The position numbers were made by a program, and so were the translations under genes. From Micromonosporaceae bacterium (GTDB taxonomy: Bacteria; Actinomycetota; Actinomycetes; Mycobacteriales; Micromonosporaceae): DNA of 35,492 nucleotides. Shown piece after piece: positions 17,152 through 24,455 of this stretch. The DNA is taken from NCBI GenBank assembly GCA_009377645.1, contig WHTQ01000041.1:1-35492 (forward strand), given 5' to 3'. Each line of letters begins with the position of its first letter. Position 1 is the stretch's first letter. The notes beneath the pieces are model-generated. The model made no database searches and was not told the DNA's origin. It saw nothing but the letters and a program-made list of their open reading frames with translations.

Positions 17152-17790
17152 ATGGCGCGGCCCGCCCGGCCGGTCCTGAGCCGCCAGCGGATCGTCGAGA
17201 CCGCCACCGCGGTCATCGACGCCGAGGGGCTGGCCGCCCTGTCCACCCGCCGACTGGCCCGGGAGCTGCGGGTGCAGGCGCCGTCGCTCTACAACTACTT
17301 CGCCACCAAAGAGGAGATCCTGGACGCGGTCGGCGACGCGATCATCGCCGGAGTCGACCTGTCGATGTTCGACCGGGACCCGTGGCCGGCCGCGCTGACC
17401 AGCTGGGCGCGCGCCTACCGGGCCGCGTTCGCGGCGCACCCGAACGTGGTGCCGTTCCTGGTGCACGGCCCGGGCCGGCGGCCGGCCGCGCTGCGGCTGG
17501 CGGACGCGGTCTACGGCGCGCTGGTCGACGCCGGCTGGCCGCCCGGGCACGCCACCCGGATCGGCGCCACCATGCGCTACTTCGTCGCCGGGTCGGCGCT
17601 CGGCTCGTTCGCGCTCGGCTTCCCGGACGACCCGGCCCTCTACGACGGCCGGTACCCGCACCTGGCCGACGCGCACCGGCTGCGGGAGCACCGGGTGCAG
17701 GTCGACGACGGCGCGTTCGAACTCGGGCTCTCCGCGCTGGTCAACGGGTTCGTCACGCTCTACCAGGAGGTCAGTGCCGGCACCGGCTGA
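17152..17790 (+). CDS. TetR-family transcriptional regulator
   Basis: This 212-residue regulator has an N-terminal helix-turn-helix (about 8-55: LSRQRIVETATAVIDAEGLAAL, STRRLARELRV, APSLYNYFATKEEIL), as in TetR itself. Its C-terminal ligand domain resembles the TetR_C type. The ATG at 17152 follows GGAGG about ten bases upstream; ATG at 17131 and GTG at 17125 are in frame but less well placed. It is divergent from the aldehyde/alcohol dehydrogenase operon with a palindromic operator between, so it probably represses that operon and itself until a substrate binds. Its stop directly abuts the stop of the convergent acyl-CoA dehydrogenase gene. Confidence 0.9.
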   Translation: MARPARPVLSRQRIVETATAVIDAEGLAALSTRRLARELRVQAPSLYNYFATKEEILDAVGDAIIAGVDLSMFDRDPWPAALTSWARAYRAAFAAHPNVVPFLVHGPGRRPAALRLADAVYGALVDAGWPPGHATRIGATMRYFVAGSALGSFALGFPDDPALYDGRYPHLADAHRLREHRVQVDDGAFELGLSALVNGFVTLYQEVSAGTG

Positions 17791-18879
17791 CTACCCGGGC
17801 AGGTCGACCAGGGTGGCCAGAGTTGCCCGGTGCCGGTCGGCGGTGCCGAAGCCGATCGCGCCGCTCTTGGCCCGCTTCAGGTAGAGGTGGGCCGGGTGCT
17901 CCCAGGTGAAACCGATCCCGCCGTGCAGTTGCACGCACTCCTCGGCGGCGTGCACCGCCACCGGCGCGCAGAACGCCTGCGCCAGCGCGGTCGCCACCGG
18001 CGTGTCCGGGTCGCCCGTGGCCAGGCAGCCGGCCGCGTGCCGGGCCACCGCCCGGGCCTGCGCGATCTCCACCCACAGATCGGCCAGCCGGTGCTTGAGC
18101 GCCTGGAACGAGCCGACCGGGCGGGCGAACTGGTACCGGGTCCGGACATACTCGACGGTGGTGTCCAGGCACCACTCGGCGACCCCGAGCTGCTCCGACG
18201 CCAGCAGCGCCGCCCCGGCGGTCAGCCCGGCCGCGACCGCCCGGGCGGACTCCGGGCCGGCGGCCAGTCGCCAGCCGGGAGCCGCCGCCAGGCTGAGGTC
18301 GCACAGCGGGCGGGTCAGGTCCAGGGTGACCAGCGGGTGCCGGCCCACCCCGGGCGTGTCCGCCGGCACCGCGAACAGCCCGTCGCCGGTCGGCACCAGC
18401 AGGACGTCGGCGTGCAGGGCGTCCGCCACCCCGCGTACCGTGCCGGTCAGGTTGTCCCCGGCCGCGCGTACCGTCGGGTCGGTCGGGGGCCCCGGGGCGG
18501 TGGCGAACGGCGCCGCGAGCGCGGCGGTCGCCGCACCGGCCGCCAGGTCGGTGAGCAGCGCCCGGTCGTCGACCGCCCGCAGTACGGCGGTGGCCACCAC
18601 CGCGCTGCCCAGGTAGGGCACCGGGGCGACCGCCCGACCCAGCTCCTCCAGCACCACCGCCGCCTCCCGCCAGCCGGCGCCGCCGCCCCCGTACCGCTCC
18701 GGCACGGCCAACCCGGCCAGCCCCATCTCCGCGGCCAGCGTCCGCCACAGCTTCGGGTCGTACGGGTCGCCGCCCTCGCACCGGGCCAGCACCTGCTCCG
18801 GTGGGCTCTGCGCGGACAGCATCTCCCGGACCGTGCCGCGCAGCTCCTGCTCCAGCTCTCCGTACCGCAGGTCAGTCAT
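17791..18879 (-). CDS. Acyl-CoA dehydrogenase family protein, short partner subunit
   Basis: This 362-residue FAD protein of the acyl-CoA dehydrogenase fold has an N-terminal helical domain (LAVPERYGGGGAG), a middle beta domain, and a C-terminal four-helix domain with YQFARPVGSFQALKHRLADL and ECVQLHGGIGFTWEHPAHLYLKRAK. The usual catalytic glutamate of the IEG/YEG type is not evident near its C-terminus. It overlaps the longer acyl-CoA dehydrogenase by 4 bases (ATGA). In actinobacteria such adjacent long and short genes often encode alpha2beta2 enzymes for CoA-linked steroid or side-chain substrates, where only one subunit is catalytic. That role is inferred from architecture, and the substrate is unknown. 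Confidence 0.85.
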   Translation of the reverse strand: MTDLRYGELEQELRGTVREMLSAQSPPEQVLARCEGGDPYDPKLWRTLAAEMGLAGLAVPERYGGGGAGWREAAVVLEELGRAVAPVPYLGSAVVATAVLRAVDDRALLTDLAAGAATAALAAPFATAPGPPTDPTVRAAGDNLTGTVRGVADALHADVLLVPTGDGLFAVPADTPGVGRHPLVTLDLTRPLCDLSLAAAPGWRLAAGPESARAVAAGLTAGAALLASEQLGVAEWCLDTTVEYVRTRYQFARPVGSFQALKHRLADLWVEIAQARAVARHAAGCLATGDPDTPVATALAQAFCAPVAVHAAEECVQLHGGIGFTWEHPAHLYLKRAKSGAIGFGTADRHRATLATLVDLPG

Positions 18880-20111
18880 CGTGGCAGGTCCTTCCAGGGC
18901 CGGTCGGTGTCGACCCGGGGCTCGGACGGCAGGCCCAGCACCCGGTCGGCGATGATGTTGCGCAGGATCTCGGAGGTGCCGCCCTCGATCGAGTTGCCCT
19001 TCGCCCGCAGGTAGCGGTAGCCGGGGGTGCGGCCGGCGAAGTCGACCAGCACCGGACGGCGCAGCCGCCAGTCGTCGTACTGCAGCCCGTCCGCCCCGAC
19101 CAGCTCTAGCTCCAGGCTGGAGATCTCCTGGTTGAGCTGGGCGAAGGTCAGCTTCGCCGCGGACCCCTCCGGGCCGGGCTCACCGGCGGCCAGCTGCTGC
19201 CGCAGCCGCTCGGCGGTCAGCCGGGCCGCCTCGGCCCGCACCCACAGCCGCAGCACCGCGTCGTGCAGCCCGGTGGTGCGCAGCTCCGGGCGCTCCCGCC
19301 AGGTCTGGGCCAGCACACCGATCAGGCCGCCCTCCCGGGGCTGGGCACCGCCACCGATCGCCACCCGCTCGTTCATCAGGGTGGTACGCGCGACCTGCCA
19401 GCCCTGCCCGACCGCGCCCAGCCGGTGCCGGTCCGGGATCCGCACCCCGGTCAGGAACACCTCGTTGAACTCCGCCTCTCCGGTGAGCTGGCGCAGCGGC
19501 CGGACCTCCACCCCGGGCGCGGTCAGGTCGCAGATGAAGTAGGTCAGGCCCTGGTGCTTGGGCAGGTCCGGGTCGGTGCGGGCGAGCAGCAGCCCCCACC
19601 GGGCCTGGTGGGCGATCGAGGTCCAGACCTTCTGCCCGGTCACCACCCAGTCGTCGCCGTCGGGCACCGCGCGGGTCGCCAGCGCCGCCAGGTCGGAGCC
19701 GGCACCCGGCTCGCTGAACAGCTGGCACCAGATCTCCTCCCCGGTCCACAGCGGACGCAGGAACCGCCGGCGCTGCTCGTCGGTGCCGTGGGCCCGGATG
19801 GTCGGCGCGGCCATGCCGAGCCCGATGCCGATCCGGCGCGGTTCGTTGTCCGGTGCGCCGGCGGCGGCGAAGCTCGCGTCCACGACCGGCTGCAGCGCCC
19901 GCGAGGCGGCCAGCCCGCCCAGCCCGACCGGGTAGTGCACCCAGGCCAGTCCGGCGTCGAACCGCGCCCGCAGAAACTCCCGCGGTGCCAGGGCGGCCGG
20001 GTCGTGGCCGGCCAGGAACTGCTCGACCAGCTGGCGCACGCGGGCCGGGTCGATCGGCGGGCCGGGGCGATCGGCGGGCCGGGGCGGCGGTGGGGGCGGG
20101 ATGGCTACCAT
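18876..20111 (-). CDS. Acyl-CoA dehydrogenase, catalytic subunit
   Basis: This 411-residue acyl-CoA dehydrogenase introduces a 2,3-double bond into an acyl-CoA, passing electrons through FAD. It has CQLFSEPGAGSDLAALATRA and GDDWVVTGQKVWTS for flavin and substrate binding. The C-terminal NSIEGGTSEILRNIIADRVLGLP carries the expected catalytic base at Glu376. After the ATG there is an unusual proline run (IPPPPPPRP), probably a flexible tail. The ATG at 20111 has GGAAGGAG six bases upstream. A perfect palindrome lies 42 bases before the start. It leads a two-gene operon with the shorter partner subunit. Confidence 0.9.
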   Translation of the reverse strand: MVAIPPPPPPRPADRPGPPIDPARVRQLVEQFLAGHDPAALAPREFLRARFDAGLAWVHYPVGLGGLAASRALQPVVDASFAAAGAPDNEPRRIGIGLGMAAPTIRAHGTDEQRRRFLRPLWTGEEIWCQLFSEPGAGSDLAALATRAVPDGDDWVVTGQKVWTSIAHQARWGLLLARTDPDLPKHQGLTYFICDLTAPGVEVRPLRQLTGEAEFNEVFLTGVRIPDRHRLGAVGQGWQVARTTLMNERVAIGGGAQPREGGLIGVLAQTWRERPELRTTGLHDAVLRLWVRAEAARLTAERLRQQLAAGEPGPEGSAAKLTFAQLNQEISSLELELVGADGLQYDDWRLRRPVLVDFAGRTPGYRYLRAKGNSIEGGTSEILRNIIADRVLGLPSEPRVDTDRPWKDLPR

Positions 20112-20153
20112 GGCTGGCTCCTTCCGGCCGGGCGGTGCCGGTCCCCGCCATCC

Positions 20154-20165
20154 TACCGGCCGGTA
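20154..20165. promoter_or_regulatory. Palindromic operator candidate before the acyl-CoA dehydrogenases
   Basis: TACCGGCCGGTA is a perfect 12-base palindrome placed 42 bases before the acyl-CoA dehydrogenase start. Its shape is like TetR-type operators of lipid-catabolism genes, and it differs from the TAAACTA site at 17103, so another regulator would be needed. Its GC-rich core makes chance occurrence possible. Confidence 0.45.
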
Positions 20166-20215
20166 ACCAACTGGCAGGCAACGCGACGTGCCGGACGCAC
20201 CCCGCGGGTAAGAGT

Positions 20216-20224
20216 TTGTGAATC
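20216..20224 (+). promoter_or_regulatory. TTGTGAATC element upstream of the methyltransferase gene
   Basis: TTGTGAATC is identical to the first nine bases of the symmetric element before the XRE gene (21117-21125), and TTGTGA could serve as a -35 hexamer. A matching -10 is not clear; TAGCTA at 20246-20251 is too far for a standard promoter. Confidence 0.4.
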
Positions 20225-20289
20225 GCGCCTGCGATGCCAGACTGCTAGCTATCCTCAGGCGCCTCACCAACCCCTTCTGGAGCTACCCG

Positions 20290-21099
20290 ATGAGCGACCC
20301 GGCCACTCCGGACCGCCCGACCGCCGCCGGAATGTACGACTACTATCTCGGCGGAACCGCGAACACCCCGGCCGACCGGGCCGCCGCGGAGCAGGTCGTC
20401 CAGATCATGCCCGAGATCGGCGACGCCGCCTGGGCGAACCGGGGTTTCCTGCAGCGCGCGGTGCGGTGGCTGGCCGCCGAGGCGGGGGTCCGGCAGTTCC
20501 TCGACCTCGGTGCCGGCTTGCCGACCCAGCGCAACACCCACGAAGTGGTCGCCGACGTGGTCCGGGACGGCCGGGTGGTCTACGTCGACATCGACCCGGC
20601 AGTGGTGGCCCGGGGGAACCGGCTGCTTGCCGGCACCCGCGGCACCACTGTGATCGAAGGGGACGTCCGCAAACCCGACCAGATCCTCGACCACCCACAG
20701 ACCCGCCAGCTGATCGACTTCACCGCACCGGTCGGCGTGCTGATCGTGGCGGTGCTGCACTTCGTGCCGGACGCCGACGACCCGTGGGGGCTGGTCGCGC
20801 GCTTTCTCGACGCGGTCCCGTCCGGGTCCCACCTGGCCCTGACCCACGGCTCCGCGGACCACTGGTCCGAGCGGATCCGGGACGCTGTGTTCACCATCTA
20901 CGCCGACACCCCCACTCCCCCGACCGACCGCTCCAAGACCGAGATCGAGTGGTTCTTCGCCGGCCTGGAGATCGTTTCGCCCTACCCGGGCGGGCCGGCC
21001 GGACTCACCTTCGCCGGCGTATGGGGAGCCGAGGACCCGGCGGCCGCCGACAGCGACGGAAACCGGCTGTTCTACGCGGCCGTGGCCAGAAAACCATGA
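20290..21099 (+). CDS. SAM-dependent methyltransferase, DUF574 (Methyltransf_19) family
   Basis: This 269-residue protein is typical of a large actinobacterial family with the N-terminal signature AGMYDYYLGGTANTPADRAAAE. The SAM-binding motif is FLDLGAGLPTQRNTH, followed by VVYVDIDP, the acidic strand that grips the ribose, and VAVLHFVPDADDPWGLV. The substrate is unknown for nearly all members. The ATG at 20290 follows GGAG at seven bases. A GTG at 20218 opens the frame earlier but overlaps the TTGTGAATC element, and the added residues are not family-like. It sits just before the XRE/DUF397 pair and shares an upstream sequence element with it, which suggests common control. Confidence 0.88.
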   Translation: MSDPATPDRPTAAGMYDYYLGGTANTPADRAAAEQVVQIMPEIGDAAWANRGFLQRAVRWLAAEAGVRQFLDLGAGLPTQRNTHEVVADVVRDGRVVYVDIDPAVVARGNRLLAGTRGTTVIEGDVRKPDQILDHPQTRQLIDFTAPVGVLIVAVLHFVPDADDPWGLVARFLDAVPSGSHLALTHGSADHWSERIRDAVFTIYADTPTPPTDRSKTEIEWFFAGLEIVSPYPGGPAGLTFAGVWGAEDPAAADSDGNRLFYAAVARKP

Positions 21100-21116
21100 T
21101 CGAACAGGTGCACGTC

Positions 21117-21147
21117 TTGTGAATCACAACTTAGGAGCCTGTATGCT
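21117..21147 (+). promoter_or_regulatory. Promoter and palindrome before the XRE regulator
   Basis: TTGTGA-A-TCACAA (21117-21129) is a perfect palindrome whose left half can act as the -35 hexamer. TATGCT (21142-21147) is a plausible -10 at 19 bases. The arrangement would let a bound regulator block RNA polymerase, and autoregulation by the downstream XRE protein is the simplest reading. Confidence 0.5.
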
Positions 21148-21181
21148 AGACGAAACGCGCCGGCAGGGGAGGTGAGCCCGG

Positions 21182-22033
21182 GTGTCCGCAGCGTATGGCG
21201 CCACCATCGCCAAGCGCCGGCTGTCCCGGCAGCTCCGTGAGCTGCGCGAGCAGACCGGGTTCACCGCCAACCAGGTGTGCGACCGGCTCAGCTGGGGTCG
21301 GGGCAAGGTTGGCCGGTTCGAGGCGAACTCCTGGAAGCGGCCCGAGCTCAGCGACATCCGGGATCTCCTGCGGGTCTACCGAGTCAGCGACGGCGAGCGC
21401 CGGGAGCTCGAGGACCTTGCCATGCAGGCCCGGGAACGGGCCTGGTGGCGGGAGTTCGGGGACGTCTTCGGCGACACCGAGTTCCCCGGCTACGAGGCCG
21501 ACGCCGCCCAGATCTGCCTCTACATGCCGTTGATCCTGCCCGGGCTGCTGCAGACCCAGGCCTACACCGAGGCGCAGATGGGCGTCGGCGCGCACCCGCC
21601 GGCGTGGCGCAAGCGGGCGCTGCAGGCCCGGCAGCGGCGGCAGGAGATCCTCGACCGTACCGACGGCACCGCCCCGGACCTGGTCGCGGTGATCACGGAG
21701 GCGTCCCTGCTCTACCGCTGGGGCACCGGCGAGGACCGGCGGGCGCAGGTGACGCACCTGGTCGGGGCAAGCCGGCGACCCAGCGTGGAGCTGCGCCTGC
21801 TGCGCTTCGAGGACGGCCCGCACCCGGGCATGTGTGGCCCGATCAACGTGTTCGACTTTCCCGGTTCCGAACCCCAGGCGGTCTATCTGGAGACCGACTT
21901 CGCGATTCAGGAGGTGAGCAGCCAAGACGACGTCAACGCCTACATCCAGACCTTCGGCCGGATCCGCGGGGCGGCGCTCGACGCTCCCGCGACCACGGCC
22001 TACCTGAAGAAACTCGCGGAAACATTGGAGTGA
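21182..22033 (+). CDS. XRE-family regulator with DUF5753 domain
   Basis: This 283-residue protein has an N-terminal helix-turn-helix at about 10-70 (LSRQLRELREQTGFTANQVCDRLSWGRGKVGRFEANSW) and a C-terminal DUF5753 domain (YMPLILPGLLQTQAYTEAQM, the signature stretch, and VYLETDFAIQE near the end). This family occurs in many copies in filamentous actinobacteria, nearly always beside a DUF397 gene, and is linked to development and antibiotic control in Streptomyces. The GTG at 21182 follows GGGAGG at nine bases. The next gene starts three bases after the stop, so they form one transcript that ends at a strong hairpin. Confidence 0.9.
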   Translation: MSAAYGATIAKRRLSRQLRELREQTGFTANQVCDRLSWGRGKVGRFEANSWKRPELSDIRDLLRVYRVSDGERRELEDLAMQARERAWWREFGDVFGDTEFPGYEADAAQICLYMPLILPGLLQTQAYTEAQMGVGAHPPAWRKRALQARQRRQEILDRTDGTAPDLVAVITEASLLYRWGTGEDRRAQVTHLVGASRRPSVELRLLRFEDGPHPGMCGPINVFDFPGSEPQAVYLETDFAIQEVSSQDDVNAYIQTFGRIRGAALDAPATTAYLKKLAETLE

Positions 22034-22036
22034 GCA

Positions 22037-22240
22037 ATGATCGACCTGTCTCAGGCCCGGTGGCGCAAGTCCAGCCGTAGCGGCCAGTCCAACGGGGCGT
22101 GCGTGGAGATCGCCGCCAACCTGCCCGGCGTGGTGGCCGTGCGGGACAGCAAGGCGCCACTGGCTGGCGCGCATGTCGTCAGCCGGGGGGCGTTCGCGGC
22201 GTTCCTGGACGACGTAAAGGCGGGACGCTACGACTGGTAG
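22037..22240 (+). CDS. DUF397 domain protein
   Basis: This 67-residue DUF397 protein carries the family core WRKSSRSGQSNGACVEIA followed by VAVRDSKAPLAG and the end FLDDVKAGRYDW. Such small proteins pair with the neighbouring XRE/DUF5753 regulator and probably bind it, in some cases suggested to behave like a toxin-antitoxin-type couple. It is translationally linked to the regulator gene (3-base gap) and followed by a 15-base-pair hairpin terminator. Confidence 0.9.
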   Translation: MIDLSQARWRKSSRSGQSNGACVEIAANLPGVVAVRDSKAPLAGAHVVSRGAFAAFLDDVKAGRYDW

Positions 22241-22275
22241 CTAGACCGTAACCGAACGATCCCCCAACTCACACT

Positions 22276-22312
22276 GAAGATCCCCCGGGGTCACGCCCCC
22301 CGGGGGATCTTC
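22276..22312. terminator. Strong hairpin terminator
   Basis: GAAGATCCCCCGGGG and its exact reverse complement form a perfect 15-base-pair stem around a 7-base loop (TCACGCC), 36 bases after the DUF397 stop. There is no T-run. It isolates the XRE/DUF397 operon from the GGDEF gene. Confidence 0.85.
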
Positions 22313-22410
22313 CCGTGCTCGCCCTGTCTCGAAGGCTTGAGGGGCACTTTACAACGAGTTGCGGCGACAGCACACCCCGTCTCACGTCAAATCTTTCTCG
22401 GTCGGGCGGG

Positions 22411-22452
22411 TTGTCAGGCTGCACCCGAGGTCGTAATCTGTGTTTCACAGAT
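22411..22452 (+). promoter_or_regulatory. Sigma-70-type promoter with overlapping operator for the GGDEF gene
   Basis: TTGTCA (22411-22416) and TAATCT (22434-22439) are separated by 17 bases, a textbook spacing. ATCTGTG-TTT-CACAGAT (22436-22452) is a perfect inverted repeat overlapping the -10 and the expected start point near 22446, where a repressor would block initiation. The leader runs about 100 bases to the GTG at 22548. Confidence 0.65.
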
Positions 22453-22547
22453 GCGGAGTCGCGAAAGCGGAGGAGCAATGTGGTGGTTGGATCGCTACCG
22501 CTGCCCTGCAAGGCCGCCCGAGCCCACCCCGTGAAGGAGCATCCATA

Positions 22548-23423
22548 GTGGATCCCCTCACCGTCGCCGCCGGCGTCAGCGCCGTGGTCGCGACCGCCGG
22601 CTTCGGCACCGGGCTGCGGTTCCGTGCCCGGGCCCGGCAGGCTGAGGCGATCACCACCCGGTTGCGCCGGGAGCTGCAGGCGGAGCGGCACGCCGCCTAC
22701 CACGACTCGCTGACCGGCCTGCCGAACCGGCGGGCGTTCCACCAGCTCGGTGCCGCCCTGGTCACCGACCCGGTCCGCCCGGCCGTGGCCTGCGTGGTAG
22801 TCGACGTGAACTCGCTGAAGCCGATCAACGACACGCTCGGGCACGCCGCTGGCGACCAGGTGCTGGTTACGATCGCCGGGCGGCTGGCCACCTACGCCGG
22901 CGACGACCTGGTCGCCCGGCTGGGCGGGGACGAGTTCGCCGGCCTGTTCACCAGCCCCTCGCAGGCCTGGCGACTGCTCTATCCGGCCGCCGACGACCTG
23001 GCCGTGATGCTCGCCGAGCCGATGTCGGTCGCCGGCCGCAGCCTGCGGGTCACCGCCGCGGTCGGGGTGGCCCCGGTGCATCCTCCCGCCGGGCTGGCGA
23101 CCGCCCTGCACCACGCCGACTGCGCGATGTATCGGGCGAAGGCCACCGGCACCGGGGTCGCGTGCTTCACACCGGTGCTCGACGACGACGCCCGTCCGGT
23201 CCGGCACGACTCCGGCCGCCCGATCCGGCACGACTCCGGCCGCCCGATCCCGCACGACCCGGGCCGCCCGCTCCGACGCGTCACCACCGCAGCCCACCCG
23301 GCCCGCTTCCCGGAAGACCGAACACCGGAGCAGGCCGCTGGCGGTGCTCGCCCGCGGCATCGGCGGGACTCCTCCCGCCTACTGGTCGAGACCCCCCGCG
23401 TCGGCGACGAGGCCCCGTGGTAG
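22548..23423 (+). CDS. GGDEF-domain protein (probable diguanylate cyclase)
   Basis: This 291-residue protein has one N-terminal hydrophobic segment (about 4-22), a short coiled stretch, and a GGDEF domain from about 45 to 205. DSLTGLPNRRAFHQL, VVDVNSLKPINDTLGHAAGD and an intact RLGGDEF (126-130) predict cyclic-di-GMP synthesis. The inhibitory RxxD site before GGDEF is replaced by AGDD, so product feedback is probably lost. After the domain come three near-identical RHDSGRPI-type repeats and a basic, disordered tail. GTG at 22548 follows GAAGGAG at eight bases; the frame extends upstream but without family likeness. A promoter and palindrome lie at 22411-22452. Confidence 0.85.
   Translation: MDPLTVAAGVSAVVATAGFGTGLRFRARARQAEAITTRLRRELQAERHAAYHDSLTGLPNRRAFHQLGAALVTDPVRPAVACVVVDVNSLKPINDTLGHAAGDQVLVTIAGRLATYAGDDLVARLGGDEFAGLFTSPSQAWRLLYPAADDLAVMLAEPMSVAGRSLRVTAAVGVAPVHPPAGLATALHHADCAMYRAKATGTGVACFTPVLDDDARPVRHDSGRPIRHDSGRPIPHDPGRPLRRVTTAAHPARFPEDRTPEQAAGGARPRHRRDSSRLLVETPRVGDEAPW
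23201..23272 (+). repeat. Three tandem 24-base repeats inside the GGDEF gene
   Basis: Units at 23201-23224 and 23225-23248 are identical; the third at 23249-23272 differs by a few bases. Each encodes an eight-residue RHDSGRPI-like unit. The repeat keeps the frame and could vary in copy number between strains. Confidence 0.85.
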
Positions 23424-23430
23424 GGGCGTG

Positions 23431-23688
23431 ATGAAGATGCCGGCGCCCGCGTTCGACCCGAGCCAGCGCGACCCGGCGCAGATTGCGCCCGCCACCGCGT
23501 ACCACCGCCATGACCCGGTCTGGATCTACCGCAACGGTGCGTGGCACGCCGGCGTCGTGGACGGCGCGTCCGGGTTCGCCGTGCTGGTGACCTATGAGCG
23601 CCCCGGCGCCCGCGGCACCGTCGTGGACACCGTCACCCCGGAGTTCATCGTCCCGGTCGACCCGAGCCCGATCTGGGACGACCGTTGA
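23431..23688 (+). CDS. Small hypothetical protein, SH3-like beta-rich core
   Basis: I do not recognise a named family. The 85-residue product has a proline-rich lead, then YHRHDPVWIYRNGAWHAGVVDGA and AVLVTYERPG with TVTPEFIVPVD. This beta-strand pattern with a WxxGxV core looks like a small SH3/Tudor-like barrel. It begins 7 bases after the GGDEF stop, with AGGGGCGTG before the ATG (a GTG one codon earlier is also possible). It overlaps the next gene, so the three form one operon. A role linked to the GGDEF protein is possible but unsupported by motif. Confidence 0.65.
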   Translation: MKMPAPAFDPSQRDPAQIAPATAYHRHDPVWIYRNGAWHAGVVDGASGFAVLVTYERPGARGTVVDTVTPEFIVPVDPSPIWDDR

Positions 23689-24398
23689 CCCCGGTCCGGG
23701 ACGGGGTCGACGCCGCCGACCGGCAGACCTGGGCCTCCCGCCGGTTCTTCCACCTGGCGTGGCCGCCGTGGCAGCCGCCGGGAGCCGACGGCCTGGCCGC
23801 CATCGTCGCCGCCGGATCGTCCACCGCGTGGGCGGACGGGCTGCTCGCCCGGACCGGGGACGGCCTGGTGGTCTGGGCCGCCACCGGCTCCGACCCGGAG
23901 ACGCAGGGGCTGGCCAGGCTGGGCTACCCGGGCGTCCGGGCGGTTACGCTGACCCCGGCCAAGAGCGACCCGCGGCGGGTCCGGCTGGCGTTGGAGCTGG
24001 CCACCGACCTGACCGCGACCCGGCACAACGGGGCCTGCCTGACCAGCTGGGCGGCCCCCGCCACCCCACCCGGCGTGGTCCGGATCCCGCACCTGATCAC
24101 CATCCAGCGGGACGGGGGGATCACCGACACGGTGGTGTGGGAGCTGGCGCGACTGGCGGTTGCCCAGCACTGGCTCAGCGGCCCGCTGCCAGACCAGCGC
24201 TTCTTCGAGGCGCACCTGGACGCGCTGCTGCGCCTGCGCGGCGCCGCCCGGCGCGGTCAGCTACCGGCCACGGCGGTCGCGGCCGGCCTGACCGAGCTGA
24301 TCCCCGGCCGGGACCTGTCGATCCGGGTGGTGTACGCGCACCCCGCTACCTTCCGGGCGCTGCTGCTGGGCGGCCAGCGGGACGGGCACCTCTCCTGA
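23685..24398 (+). CDS. Hypothetical protein, translationally coupled
   Basis: This is a 237-residue protein of unknown family. The TTG start overlaps the preceding stop (TTGA). It has no signal peptide and no membrane helix. Visible features are an aromatic N-terminal part (RRFFHLAWPPWQPPGADG), a middle alpha/beta stretch (GLVVWAATGSDPETQGLARLGYPGVRAVTL), and a C-terminal helical part (FFEAHLDALLRLRGAARRGQLP). There is no catalytic signature I can name. Codon use is like the neighbours. It is the last gene of the GGDEF operon, ending 45 bases before the decarboxylase region. Confidence 0.65.
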   Translation: MTPVRDGVDAADRQTWASRRFFHLAWPPWQPPGADGLAAIVAAGSSTAWADGLLARTGDGLVVWAATGSDPETQGLARLGYPGVRAVTLTPAKSDPRRVRLALELATDLTATRHNGACLTSWAAPATPPGVVRIPHLITIQRDGGITDTVVWELARLAVAQHWLSGPLPDQRFFEAHLDALLRLRGAARRGQLPATAVAAGLTELIPGRDLSIRVVYAHPATFRALLLGGQRDGHLS

Positions 24399-24455
24399 CA
24401 AAGGCCGTGATGTCAGTCGCGGCCAGGGCGCTATCGTCACGGCGTGGTAGGACAC

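Noticed and set aside
23201-23272. Tandem repeats as a CRISPR array
   Set aside because: The units are contiguous with no spacers and encode an in-frame peptide repeat.
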